The notes: generated by a model from the letters alone, not told the origin. A stretch of 64,000 nt of DNA from Paenibacillus vini (GCF_018403325.1 NZ_BOSL01000009.1:62001-126000); one strand, 5' to 3'; shown: positions 52,781-60,790, numbered from the stretch's first letter. Translations and numbers: made by a program.

Positions 52781-54676
52781 ATGAAGGGGTTTTTAAAAGC
52801 GTTTGCCATCTTGATTGTGCTTAGTATTGTAGCGATTAGTGCATTTCTTATGGAAAGCCCGGATCGGGAAAATGCGGACGAGCAGGCGATTACCGCATGG
52901 CAGGTTAAATGGACCGATGAATTTGATCCTGAAATAAATATAGACCGGTTGGAATCGACCGAAAATTGGGAGGACGTTACGGCGGTAGGCTTGGATCCGG
53001 AACGTCCATTAGAAGCAGACGGACAGTGGGTCAAAATCGACATACCTACCTTCGAAGCAGGTTCCCCGGCGCTTTTGTTTGAGAAGATTTACGGGCGTCA
53101 AGTTGTGATCCGATCTCATGACGAGGTCATTTACGAATCCAACCGGTCTTATAATTACTCGATTAATACCATCTTGTTGCCGATGGACCATTCTTATGAA
53201 GGTGAGTCTATTTATATCGGAATCAAGTCGGGAACGCGCATTGGATTGCAAAGTAGAGTTCTTGTAGGGGACTATAAGGAATTACAGAATACGTTCATTA
53301 AGAACAATATGACTGATTTTATTATCGGCAGCGCCTTGATTTTCATCGCAGTAGTTATGTTGATCTGTTCCCTCTTCCTGAAGAATGAAAATATGTCCAG
53401 CTGGTTTTCCTTGTGTTTGGTCATATTATCCAGCGGAACTATAGTTATTACATACTCTTCGTTTTTATACTCGCTCTTCGGCAAATACGGAAACGTGTAT
53501 GTTCTATTGTTCGACTTGTCGCTCTTTATGCTGCTTCCTTCTTTCACAAGCTTTTTTGAAAGTATATTCGGCAAGGGCTACAAATCAATCATCACTAAAT
53601 TTAGGAAGTTTCAGGTTGGGTATTCCCTATTTTGCATTCTTTTCATGGCGATCAATCTGTTAAGCAATAATCAGATTTATGATCAGTACAGACTTGCTTC
53701 CGGCACATTCATGGGCTTGTTGATGATCATCCAATTTATTTTACTGGTTTCGATTGCGACGATTTACACGATCCGGGGGAATCAAGAAGCGATCATATTT
53801 ACGATCGGATTTGCTATTTTTGCTTTGCTGGGGTCAGGAGAATTGTTGTGGTTTTATTTTAAATCGGCTTACTATGATCTCTTTCTGTGGAAATGGGGCG
53901 TAGTGTGTTTTCTGATAGCCCTAATCATTATTCTCGGTAAAAGATTTGCCCGTAATCATGAACAGGTGGTGGAGTATTCCAAACAATTGGAGATGTTCAA
54001 CAATGAGCTTCAACGTTCCGAGAAAATGGAGATTATCAGCGAACTGGCTGCTTCCGTAGCGCATGAGGTGCGCAATCCGCTTCAAGTGACCCGGGGCTTC
54101 CTGCAATTACTGGTAGCCAAGCAAAACTCCACGGATAAAGTCTATTTAAGCATGGCTCTTGAAGAACTTGACCGAGCCTCCGCGATAATTACGGACTTCC
54201 TAACATTCGCTAAGCCGGAAGTCGGCAAAGTAACTACGCTCAACGTACTCAATGAGTTCATCCATATTGAAGGTATCTTGATACCGATGGCCAATCTTCA
54301 GGGAGGCAAAATTTCCGTACACATCCCTCAGGATCTGCATATCAAAGGGAATTCCTCAAAGTTTAAGCAGGCGTTTATTAATATTATCAAGAACAGCATC
54401 GAATCCCTGCATGGTGAAGGGGAAATCCATGTTTGGTCGTATGAAGAAAATGGGGAAGTATGCATTCATATTAAGGATACCGGCGAAGGGATGGATGAAG
54501 AAGTGCTGGCCCGTTTGGGAGAGCCTTACTTTTCCAACAAGACCAAAGGAACAGGACTGGGGCTTATGGTGACGTTCCGGATAATAGAAGTGATGAACGG
54601 AAAAATTCAATTTAAAAGTGAAAAAGGAGTAGGGACGGAGGTTATGGTCCGGTTTCCCGCAGTGAAAAACGCATAA
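52781..54676 (+). CDS. Multi-TM sensor histidine kinase, sporulation-kinase-like
   Basis: This is a 631-residue protein. A first helix (about 5-22) is followed by an extracellular beta-rich region (about 25-172; WVKIDIPTFEAGSPALLFEK resembles 7TMR-DISM extracellular domains) and seven helices (about 178-390). The kinase core has His428 in SVAHEVRNPLQVTRGFLQLL, and an ATPase domain follows with IIKNSIESL (N box), IKDTGEGMDEE (G1) and KGTGLGLMV (G2). The H-box text is that of KinB/KinE-like kinases that feed the Spo0A phosphorelay. No response regulator gene is adjacent. It faces, tail to tail and 53 bp apart, the NHLP/ComX-like precursor gene, so it is the natural candidate receptor for that peptide; this is inference. 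Confidence 0.9.
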   Translation: MKGFLKAFAILIVLSIVAISAFLMESPDRENADEQAITAWQVKWTDEFDPEINIDRLESTENWEDVTAVGLDPERPLEADGQWVKIDIPTFEAGSPALLFEKIYGRQVVIRSHDEVIYESNRSYNYSINTILLPMDHSYEGESIYIGIKSGTRIGLQSRVLVGDYKELQNTFIKNNMTDFIIGSALIFIAVVMLICSLFLKNENMSSWFSLCLVILSSGTIVITYSSFLYSLFGKYGNVYVLLFDLSLFMLLPSFTSFFESIFGKGYKSIITKFRKFQVGYSLFCILFMAINLLSNNQIYDQYRLASGTFMGLLMIIQFILLVSIATIYTIRGNQEAIIFTIGFAIFALLGSGELLWFYFKSAYYDLFLWKWGVVCFLIALIIILGKRFARNHEQVVEYSKQLEMFNNELQRSEKMEIISELAASVAHEVRNPLQVTRGFLQLLVAKQNSTDKVYLSMALEELDRASAIITDFLTFAKPEVGKVTTLNVLNEFIHIEGILIPMANLQGGKISVHIPQDLHIKGNSSKFKQAFINIIKNSIESLHGEGEIHVWSYEENGEVCIHIKDTGEGMDEEVLARLGEPYFSNKTKGTGLGLMVTFRIIEVMNGKIQFKSEKGVGTEVMVRFPAVKNA

Positions 54677-54729
54677 GAAACCGGAGCATTGCCTCTCGCC
54701 GCTACTCCTGATTATGAATAACTAGAAGT

Positions 54730-54975
54730 TTAATCTCCCCAAACCGCGTTTGGTTTAACTTCGGACTTAATAACATTAGCTGGACTAGGAGGCAGTACGA
54801 GGTAGAATTCGTCGGAATTCTCTTCTACTGTCTTTACTTTAATGTGATCCGGGAGAATTACACCTAGTGCCTCCTGGATTGCTGCTTTTGGATCGGCGAG
54901 TAATTTAGCCTTGAAACTTGGATCTTGCCATGCTTTTTCAATAACTTGTGTTTGAAGGAGAGCCCCTGATGTCAT
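54730..54975 (-). CDS. NHLP-leader precursor peptide with ComX-like Trp-Gly-Asp C-terminus
   Basis: This is an 81-residue peptide. Residues 15-63 follow the nitrile-hydratase-like leader (NHLP, proteusin type): AWQDPSFKAKLLADPKAAIQ, EALGVILPDHIKVK, then DEFYLVLPPSP. After this comes a short tail, NVIKSEVKPNAVWGD, with one Trp (Trp79) third from the end. No Gly-Gly cleavage site is present. The B. subtilis 168 ComX pheromone (ADPITRQWGD) ends in the same Trp-Gly-Asp, and its Trp is prenylated by ComQ. An isoprenoid synthase-like gene lies 77 bp upstream, so modification of Trp79 by an isoprenyl group is a strong hypothesis. The start is MTSGALLQ with AAAGGGTGA upstream; an in-frame ATG at 54993 lacks one. 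It has its own extended -10 promoter. Confidence 0.85.
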   Translation of the reverse strand: MTSGALLQTQVIEKAWQDPSFKAKLLADPKAAIQEALGVILPDHIKVKTVEENSDEFYLVLPPSPANVIKSEVKPNAVWGD

Positions 54976-55017
54976 AAAATCACCCTTTCTCAATAAAATG
55001 GTTATATTTTCCTTTCT

Positions 55018-55026
55018 AGTATACCA
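55018..55026 (-). promoter_or_regulatory. Extended -10 promoter of the precursor peptide gene
   Basis: On the minus strand TGGTATACT reads as TG-n-TATACT, an extended -10 element, placed between the isoprenoid synthase stop and the precursor start. Only a weak -35 (TAGATT) is present, as usual for extended -10 promoters. It implies a 5' leader of about 35 nt. Confidence 0.55.
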
Positions 55027-55052
55027 TGAATCTTGTAGGAAATCTAGGAATA

Positions 55053-55985
55053 CTAGATATTCTTGGATAGCCAGTATCCAAGACCGCCACCTTGCAATAA
55101 ACTCACTTTCGCTTCGATTTCCCGGGCCCCTTCTTCAAGGTTACTCCGCAGAAAATCATGAAATTCGTAAAGATCGGGTGCAAGGTCCCGAATAGCGACC
55201 AACTCCTCGTGATTGCGCCGGGCATGTTCCGACAGATGATTAAGCGTACCATGAATCGTAATGGCCTGCCTGATTTCTTCCGGTTCGGGCCTGCGCTCCC
55301 CCGGGATTTGCAAGTCAGTCTGGACGATCGAAACCAGAGAGTTGTAGCTTCCCTCGGCGAGGTCCTTCTCCCAGTCCTGCCAATCGTCCAGCAGTTGTAG
55401 CGTCACCAGAACGGTATCTACAGCCTGCTCCAAGCGGGGAATCTCTGCTTCCCGATCCGCGATAGACATTATTCCGGCAATCGCCAGCTTTACCTGGGCT
55501 GCCTTATGGCCCATTCTAACTGGATTCTCATGGTAGAAATCCGAACCCGTCTCACTGGATACGGCCTCGGCCCATTGGTTTACGTATTTTTTATAATAGG
55601 ACCAAAAGAGAGGATTTCCCGAAAAACAGCTGCTGTACAATTTTACGAATTCCAGATGAATCAATTCGGCCAGCGGGAGTTGACCGGGCATCAGCTTGTC
55701 CGGTTCATCCATGCAGGCATCGATCAGATGGTAGTACATCATTCCGAAAATGTTGGCGACCGCAAAGCGGCGGCTGATTTCCGTATCTATGCCGGCCAAC
55801 GGTTGTAGCCAGAAAGGTACCAGATAACATATGTAGTTTTTGGAACGATTGTCCTTCAGGGCATGGAATTTATCGAGATAATCCAAAGCCGGTTTCCGGA
55901 ACGGTTCGGGAAGATCTCTCAGAATGGATTCCGCTTCGGCAAAAGCGAGACTAAGTTCCTGTTCGTAGGGTGTAAGCCACTTCAA
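55053..55985 (-). CDS. Class I isoprenoid synthase-like enzyme (ComQ-like candidate)
   Basis: This is a 310-residue, all-helical protein. An acidic cluster in helix D position reads YYHLIDACMDEPDK (Asp89, Asp93, Glu94), and a second is QLLDDWQDWEKDLAEGSYN (Asp200, Asp201, Asp204, Asp208). This two-cluster layout is how class I prenyl synthases and terpene cyclases bind Mg-diphosphate. The first cluster is not a canonical DDxxD, so the enzyme is divergent. ComQ, which prenylates the ComX peptide, has similar size and fold, and the precursor gene downstream carries a ComX-like end. AAAGGAGG lies 7 bases before TTG 55985. The ATG at 55991 is too close to it, and an in-frame ATG at 56003 overlaps it. 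A TATAAT lies about 40 bp upstream. Confidence 0.75.
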   Translation of the reverse strand: MKWLTPYEQELSLAFAEAESILRDLPEPFRKPALDYLDKFHALKDNRSKNYICYLVPFWLQPLAGIDTEISRRFAVANIFGMMYYHLIDACMDEPDKLMPGQLPLAELIHLEFVKLYSSCFSGNPLFWSYYKKYVNQWAEAVSSETGSDFYHENPVRMGHKAAQVKLAIAGIMSIADREAEIPRLEQAVDTVLVTLQLLDDWQDWEKDLAEGSYNSLVSIVQTDLQIPGERRPEPEEIRQAITIHGTLNHLSEHARRNHEELVAIRDLAPDLYEFHDFLRSNLEEGAREIEAKVSLLQGGGLGYWLSKNI

Positions 55986-56025
55986 AGACATGCCTCCTTT
56001 CATACTATCTTTGAACTAAGTCATG

Positions 56026-56031
56026 ATTATA
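56026..56031 (-). promoter_or_regulatory. -10 element upstream of the isoprenoid synthase gene
   Basis: A perfect TATAAT on the minus strand about 40 bp before the start. No good TTGACA is seen at 16-18 bp, so an activator or an extended element may be needed. Confidence 0.4.
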
Positions 56032-56165
56032 TAGATTCCTTTATAGAATAACATGGAACCCGATAAAACCTAAAGCCCGGGTCTCAAGAGGGATTACACT
56101 GAATCCATAGAAATGTATAGTATAGCCGACTGACCGGCAGATAATTGTACAAGGGAGGGAACGGG

Positions 56166-57008
56166 ATGCAAGGAAAGACGGTAATCATCACTGGGGCAAA
56201 TTCGGGGATGGGGCTGGCCTCCACCATAGAATTGGCACGGCGAGGTGCGCATGTTGTGATGGCTTGCAGAAGTCCGGAACGGGGCCAAAAGGCGTGGGAA
56301 GCAGCCATCCGGGAAAGCGGATCAGACCGGCTGGAGTTGATGCTGTGCGATTTGGGCTCCCTGGACAGCATACGGAAATTTGCCGGGGAAGTGACGGAAC
56401 GATACGGCGCGATTGATGTGCTGTTGAATAATGCGGGTGTAGTATCCTTGAAAAGGGAACTGACGAAGGATGGCTTCGAGTCTATGTTGGGAGTCAATCA
56501 TCTGGGTCATTTTCTTCTCACCAATCTGCTGCTGGATTCGCTAAAGCGCGCCGAAGAAGGACGAATCGTCAATGTGTCCTCAGGCGCTTACAAAATCGGA
56601 AAAATTCATGAGGATCCGTCGCTGGTGCGGGGCTTTAATGTCGCGAAGGGCTATGCGCAATCGAAACTGGCCAATATTCTGTTTACGAAGGAGTTGGCTC
56701 GCAGACTGGAAGGAACCCGGGTAACGGCGAATTGTCTGCATCCCGGAGCGGTCGCTACCAATATCGGAGTTGACCGGAATACGGGGTTCGGCAAATCATT
56801 GGTTGGCTTATTGCGCCCGTTTTTCCTGACGGCTGAGCAGGGGGCGGAAACGGCGATATATCTGGCAAGTTCTCCTGAAGTAAAGGGGGTCACGGGACAA
56901 TATTTCTATAAGAAACAAGCCAGGCCGCTTACCGCGAGGGGCGAGAACCCGGATTCCGCCCGCAGGCTGTGGGAATGGAGCGAGGAACAGGTCGGATTGA
57001 AACGATGA
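56166..57008 (+). CDS. Short-chain dehydrogenase, retinol-dehydrogenase-like
   Basis: This is a 280-residue SDR: TGANSGMGLASTIELARRG (cofactor loop), LNNAGV, the GVNHLGHFLLTNLLL segment typical of RDH/WWOX-like SDRs, catalytic Ser in NVSSGAYKIG, and Tyr and Lys in GYAQSKLANILFTKELARRL. Such enzymes reduce or oxidise aldehydes, ketones or retinoid-like hydrophobic alcohols with NADP(H) (ACRSPERG after strand 2). GGGAGG lies 7 bp before ATG 56166. It is divergent from the isoprenoid synthase, so a role with a hydrophobic isoprenoid is conceivable but unproven. It ends at a bidirectional terminator. Confidence 0.92.
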   Translation: MQGKTVIITGANSGMGLASTIELARRGAHVVMACRSPERGQKAWEAAIRESGSDRLELMLCDLGSLDSIRKFAGEVTERYGAIDVLLNNAGVVSLKRELTKDGFESMLGVNHLGHFLLTNLLLDSLKRAEEGRIVNVSSGAYKIGKIHEDPSLVRGFNVAKGYAQSKLANILFTKELARRLEGTRVTANCLHPGAVATNIGVDRNTGFGKSLVGLLRPFFLTAEQGAETAIYLASSPEVKGVTGQYFYKKQARPLTARGENPDSARRLWEWSEEQVGLKR

Positions 57009-57056
57009 TCGTCCTCATTAAGTAGGGAGCCGGAGAGATTCGGCAATGATTGAGTT

Positions 57057-57109
57057 AAAAAAGACGGTGACCGGGAGATGGATTATCTCCTTGGTCACCG
57101 TCTTTTTGT
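57057..57109. terminator. Bidirectional terminator between SDR and M24 peptidase genes
   Basis: AAAAAGACGGTGACC and GGAGA pair with ATCTCC and GGTCACCGTCTTTTT around TGGATT, with A and T runs at both ends. It sits between two convergent genes. Confidence 0.92.
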
Positions 57110-57143
57110 AATTTCTTATATGCGAGATGATTGGGGATCCCGG

Positions 57144-58358
57144 CTATAAAACAACCAGGTCCCGGGTCAGCTTGTTCAGCCGCTCGTTCCCGTTCCCGGT
57201 GATCAGCAGCATGTCCTCGATCATGACTGCGCCGACGCCGTAGCCATAATAAGGCGTTTCGATGCAGACAACCATGCCTGGCTCGAGCACGGTGGTATCG
57301 GCGGCGCTGAAGAACGGCGCCTCCTCGGTGGCGAGAGCCAGGCCGATGCTATGGCCGAGGTGGCCCCGGTTGTAGTCCGGTAAGCCGGAGCGCCGGATGA
57401 CCTCCATGCCCTCGGCGAACACTGCGTCCATCGGCACCCCGGGGCCGGCGAGCTCCAGCATGCGGTCGTGGCCCGGCCGCAGCGCCGCATAGGCGCGCTT
57501 CGCGGCATCGCCCGGCTCGCCTAGCGAGAACGTGCGGGCGATGTCCGCGCCGTATCCCTGCACGTCGGCGCCGACATCAAACTTGATGATGTCGCCGGGA
57601 GCCGCACGGTGCGGCGCGTAGACCGACGCCGGCGCGAATTGCGGGCCGACGGAGATCGTGGTGAAGCGCTCGCTGAAGCCGAAGCGGCGGCGCGTCACCG
57701 CGATCCGGAACGCGGCCGCGAGCTCGGCCGCGGTAACGCCTGCGGCGACGGCCTGCACGGCAGCGCCGATCGCTTCTTCCGAAATCGCGCAGCTTTCCCG
57801 CAGCTGCGCGATTTCGAAGCCGGTTTTACGCGCGCGAAGCCGCGTAAACAGCGGGGCGGCTTCCGCCCAGCGCAGCTGCGGAAGCCGATCGGCGAGCAGC
57901 GCGCGCGTCCCGCCGCGCATGCCGCCCAGCTCGGCGGCGACGGCTGCGCCGGCCGCAAGGCCGCTGGCGCCGAGCGCCTCGGCCAGCGCCGAAAGCGCGG
58001 CGTCCGGCCCAGGAGCAGCCGGACGCTCGCCGCGGAACAGATCCCTTCTCATGCCGAAGGGATCATCCAGGTCAATCCATTGCGGGTAGGTAAGAATGTC
58101 AAAGCCCGGGATGCGGTCCGGCAGTCCCGAGGCTTCGAATTCGCTCATGAGCAATATGGATTTTCGGCCCGGATCACGGAACACGATGGCAAAAGCCGCC
58201 TCGGTCATCCGGAATGTATACATAAACATGCTGGGCTGGCCGGACAGATAGTAGACATTTTCGGCGCTGGAGGCGACGAGAGCGTCCAATCCTTCCCGTT
58301 CCAGCATTTCCTTGGCTCTTGAGGCCACGTCCAGCAAATGTTCTTCTTTAAGGTTCAT
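57144..58358 (-). CDS. M24 family metallopeptidase (Xaa-Pro peptidase type)
   Basis: This is a 404-residue protein with a creatinase-like N-terminal domain (about 1-160, AENVYYLSGQPSMFMYTFRM) and a pita-bread catalytic domain. Metal ligands appear as Asp in KFDVGADVQGYGADIARTFS, His in HLGHSIGLALATEE, and Glu residues in MVVCIETPYYGYGVGAVMIED. It would cleave Xaa-Pro or related dipeptides, or an amidine substrate, in the cytoplasm. It is the last gene of a unit with an amino acid permease and binding protein, so import and hydrolysis of a peptide-like compound is suggested. The middle of the gene (about 57.38-58.06 kb) is unusually GC-rich and codes for Ala-rich text, unlike its flanks. Confidence 0.88.
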   Translation of the reverse strand: MNLKEEHLLDVASRAKEMLEREGLDALVASSAENVYYLSGQPSMFMYTFRMTEAAFAIVFRDPGRKSILLMSEFEASGLPDRIPGFDILTYPQWIDLDDPFGMRRDLFRGERPAAPGPDAALSALAEALGASGLAAGAAVAAELGGMRGGTRALLADRLPQLRWAEAAPLFTRLRARKTGFEIAQLRESCAISEEAIGAAVQAVAAGVTAAELAAAFRIAVTRRRFGFSERFTTISVGPQFAPASVYAPHRAAPGDIIKFDVGADVQGYGADIARTFSLGEPGDAAKRAYAALRPGHDRMLELAGPGVPMDAVFAEGMEVIRRSGLPDYNRGHLGHSIGLALATEEAPFFSAADTTVLEPGMVVCIETPYYGYGVGAVMIEDMLLITGNGNERLNKLTRDLVVL

Positions 58359-58400
58359 ACGGTTTCAGCTCCTTGGTAGGGTCGCCAATACATTCATTCA

Positions 58401-59051
58401 TTAAATCTCGTAGGCTTTGGACAATCGTTTTTCGATGCGGTTCAAGATGATCGACAGGCCCGTGCTCATAATCCAGTACATCAAGCCGATGGCCAGAAAG
58501 AAAGGCATCGCCACGTAATATCTGGACACCAGGATTTGGGCCGCGCGGAACAACTCAACGACAGTAACGACAGATACCAACGAAGTTTCCTTGAGCATCC
58601 CGATGAATGAATTCCCAAGCGGTGGAATTGCGATTCGTGCCGCTTGAGGCAACACTACAAAACGCATTGTCTGCCAAGGGGTCATTCCCAGAGATTGAGC
58701 CGCTTCAGTCTGTCCGTGATCGACGGACATGATAGTGGCTCTAAACGTCTCGGAGAGGTAGGCGCCGATATTGATGCTCATCGAAAGGTAAGCCGACATC
58801 ATAGGACTAAGATGTATGCCCCAGTCGGGGAGACCGAAATAGACAATGAAAATTTGCACCATTAACGGCGTGCCCCGGATAATCGACACGTACACCCGGG
58901 CGATATTCCGGATCACGGCATTCCCTTTTAACCGGGCGACGGCTACCACGAGTCCTATGATCAGTCCGAAGAACATGGACACCAAGGTGATTTGTAGCGT
59001 GTAATAAGCGCCGGTCAGCAAATATTCAAGATTATCGAGCACGAGTTTCAT
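58401..59051 (-). CDS. Amino acid ABC transporter permease
   Basis: This is a 216-residue HisM/GlnP-type permease with about five helices: YLLTGAYYTLQITLVSMFFG, then VYVSIIRGTPLMVQIFIVYF, with the EAA loop QTEAAQSLGMTPWQTMRFVVLPQAARIAIPPLGN. It lies 40 bp behind the binding protein and 42 bp before the M24 peptidase. No ATP-binding protein gene is present nearby, so it must use one encoded elsewhere. Confidence 0.92.
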   Translation of the reverse strand: MKLVLDNLEYLLTGAYYTLQITLVSMFFGLIIGLVVAVARLKGNAVIRNIARVYVSIIRGTPLMVQIFIVYFGLPDWGIHLSPMMSAYLSMSINIGAYLSETFRATIMSVDHGQTEAAQSLGMTPWQTMRFVVLPQAARIAIPPLGNSFIGMLKETSLVSVVTVVELFRAAQILVSRYYVAMPFFLAIGLMYWIMSTGLSIILNRIEKRLSKAYEI

Positions 59052-59091
59052 CGGGTTACCTCCCCAGAGCAGGATGAACTATTTATATAGC

Positions 59092-59967
59092 TTAAAAGTT
59101 AGGATCTACGTCAAACCATTTGTTGTACAACGTTTTAAGCGTACCGTCATCTTTAATTTCTTGAAGCGCCTTGTTGACGGCTTCTTGCAGATCAGGGTTA
59201 TTCTTCGGCATAGCAACGCCGGCAAAATCGGATTTCAAAGGCTCGCCCACGGTTTTCAATTTCAGGTTATTGCTCTCGATGAGCGGCTTCAGAGCGAACA
59301 CGTTATTGATCGTTGCGTCAATCCGGCCGTTGTTGAGATCCATCAGTGCGTTCAAATTGTCGTTGTAAGTCACGATTTCAAAATCGCCGATTTTCGGAAG
59401 GACTTCGTCGCGCAGGTAAGCTTCGTCATTCGTTCCGAGCGCCACGCCGACCTTTTTCCCTTTAAAATCTTCAACCGATTGAATGCTGTCGTTATTGTCT
59501 TTTACGATGATGCTTACATCATTTTTTACATAAGGCTCTGAGAAATCAATCGATTTCTTGCGATCCTCGGTGATTGTGACTTGGCTGACGAGAGCGTCGT
59601 ATTTTCCTTTTTGCAGTCCTTCGATCAATCCGGAAAATTCACCGGTCACAAAGTTCGCCTCGACACCGATCCGCTTGGCAATTTCCTTGGACAAGTCGGC
59701 ATCGTATCCGTCGACCTCATTGTTTTCATTGACGAAATTATATGGTGCGTACGTGCCCATCAAACCGATGGTAATTTTGCCTTTGCTTTTAATTTGCTCC
59801 AGCAGTTTGCCGCCGGAAGCGTTGCTTTCGTTTTGCGCTTGATCGTTGCCGGCCGGAGGTGTTTGGGAGGTGTTATTCCCGGCGTTGTTGCCGCAAGCGG
59901 ACAAAACAAGGGTTAGCGCTGCAATCAGGGTCATGAAAAATAGGGATTTTCTCTTTCTGGATTTCAT
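59092..59967 (-). CDS. Amino acid ABC transporter substrate-binding lipoprotein
   Basis: This is a 291-residue lipoprotein: signal and lipobox LVLSAC (Cys near residue 26), an Asn/Ser/Gly-rich linker to about 55, then family 3 binding fold with GKITIGLMGTYAPYNFVNEN, VDGYDADLSKEIAKRIG, QKGKYDALVSQVTITEDRKK and NGRIDATINNVFALKPLIE. It delivers a polar amino acid or dipeptide-like ligand to the permease that follows. It differs clearly in sequence from the binding protein at 12.9 kb. AAGGAGAG lies before the ATG. The TetR gene ends 53 bp upstream. Confidence 0.92.
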   Translation of the reverse strand: MKSRKRKSLFFMTLIAALTLVLSACGNNAGNNTSQTPPAGNDQAQNESNASGGKLLEQIKSKGKITIGLMGTYAPYNFVNENNEVDGYDADLSKEIAKRIGVEANFVTGEFSGLIEGLQKGKYDALVSQVTITEDRKKSIDFSEPYVKNDVSIIVKDNNDSIQSVEDFKGKKVGVALGTNDEAYLRDEVLPKIGDFEIVTYNDNLNALMDLNNGRIDATINNVFALKPLIESNNLKLKTVGEPLKSDFAGVAMPKNNPDLQEAVNKALQEIKDDGTLKTLYNKWFDVDPNF

Positions 59968-60019
59968 AGTGTGGTTCTCTCCTTATTTATATAATGTTGT
60001 TTGTGAGTGAAGTTTCTTA

Positions 60020-60664
60020 TCAGCCAGGTTCGCCGATCAAACCGTAAAATTCAAAACGCGCGGCCGCATGGGCCATTTGCTCCGCCGTATAGACCGGGAC
60101 GTAATCGACGTCATGCTCCGGCCCGAACAACCATTTGGAGATCGTACCTTCAATCAGGGAAGAGAGAAGCAGGGTTCGAAGCTCCACTCCCGGAGAATCG
60201 GGAAGCATTCCAAGCTCGGACGCTCTTTCGATATTGGTTCGAAAGGCTTGTCCAAAAGCCTGCCAGGTTTGCGAGACGGCTTCCTGGACGGCAGGATCGG
60301 CGCCTTGGCCCTTAATGAGCAGTAGTACCATCAAATGCCGTTCGCTCTCCGCGAACCTGAACAGCTCCGTCAGCAGTTTGCGCGTGGACACTTCCATGTC
60401 TTCGACCGTGCCAGGCTCTTTGCGGTAACCCGTCGCAATCGTTTCGACTAATTTGTCCTTACCGCTGCGGATCAATTCAAGCGTCATCTTTTCCTTACTC
60501 TCAAAATACCAGTAGAAGGTTCCCTGCGAGACGCCGGCAGTTTTTACGATATCCGAAATTTTGGTGTTGTGGTAACCTTTGCGGGCAAACCATTCCAGCG
60601 CGATGTCTTTCAATTGTTGCTTTCGCTCCGGATCAGGGGTGTTCGCTGATTCCAACCATGGCAC
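60020..60664 (-). CDS. TetR-family transcriptional regulator
   Basis: This is a 214-residue protein. The N-terminal HTH spans about residues 15-60 (ALEWFARKGYHNTKISDIVK and AGVSQGTFYWYFESKEKMTL), and the C-terminal ligand domain is helical (TRKLLTELFRFAESERHLMVL). The start is GTG at 60664 with AGGA upstream. An imperfect palindrome 13-32 bp upstream is a likely autoregulatory operator. Its target could be the binding protein, permease and peptidase genes behind it, with which it may be co-transcribed. The ligand is unknown. Confidence 0.9.
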   Translation of the reverse strand: MPWLESANTPDPERKQQLKDIALEWFARKGYHNTKISDIVKTAGVSQGTFYWYFESKEKMTLELIRSGKDKLVETIATGYRKEPGTVEDMEVSTRKLLTELFRFAESERHLMVLLLIKGQGADPAVQEAVSQTWQAFGQAFRTNIERASELGMLPDSPGVELRTLLLSSLIEGTISKWLFGPEHDVDYVPVYTAEQMAHAAARFEFYGLIGEPG

Positions 60665-60676
60665 CTACTTTCCTAA

Positions 60677-60696
60677 TTGACTCGTCAGTCAGTTAA
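60677..60696. promoter_or_regulatory. Probable TetR operator
   Basis: TTGACT-8 bp-AGTTAA with an internal GTCAGTC forms an imperfect palindrome resembling the TGACT/AGTCA half-sites of many TetR-family operators. It lies directly upstream of the TetR start. Confidence 0.5.
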
Positions 60697-60790
60697 TTCC
60701 GATAAGTCTAATAGTATTAATTAGTTTTAATTTTGTCAATTGGTCGTTGAAGTTTTTTTTAGAATAATTTTCTTCGATAAACCCAACATA

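Noticed and set aside
57609-58322. Plus-strand open frames over the GC-rich block of the M24 gene
   Set aside because: High GC removes stop codons from all frames. The minus-strand frame has all metal ligands, and the plus frames are Arg/Ala-rich nonsense.
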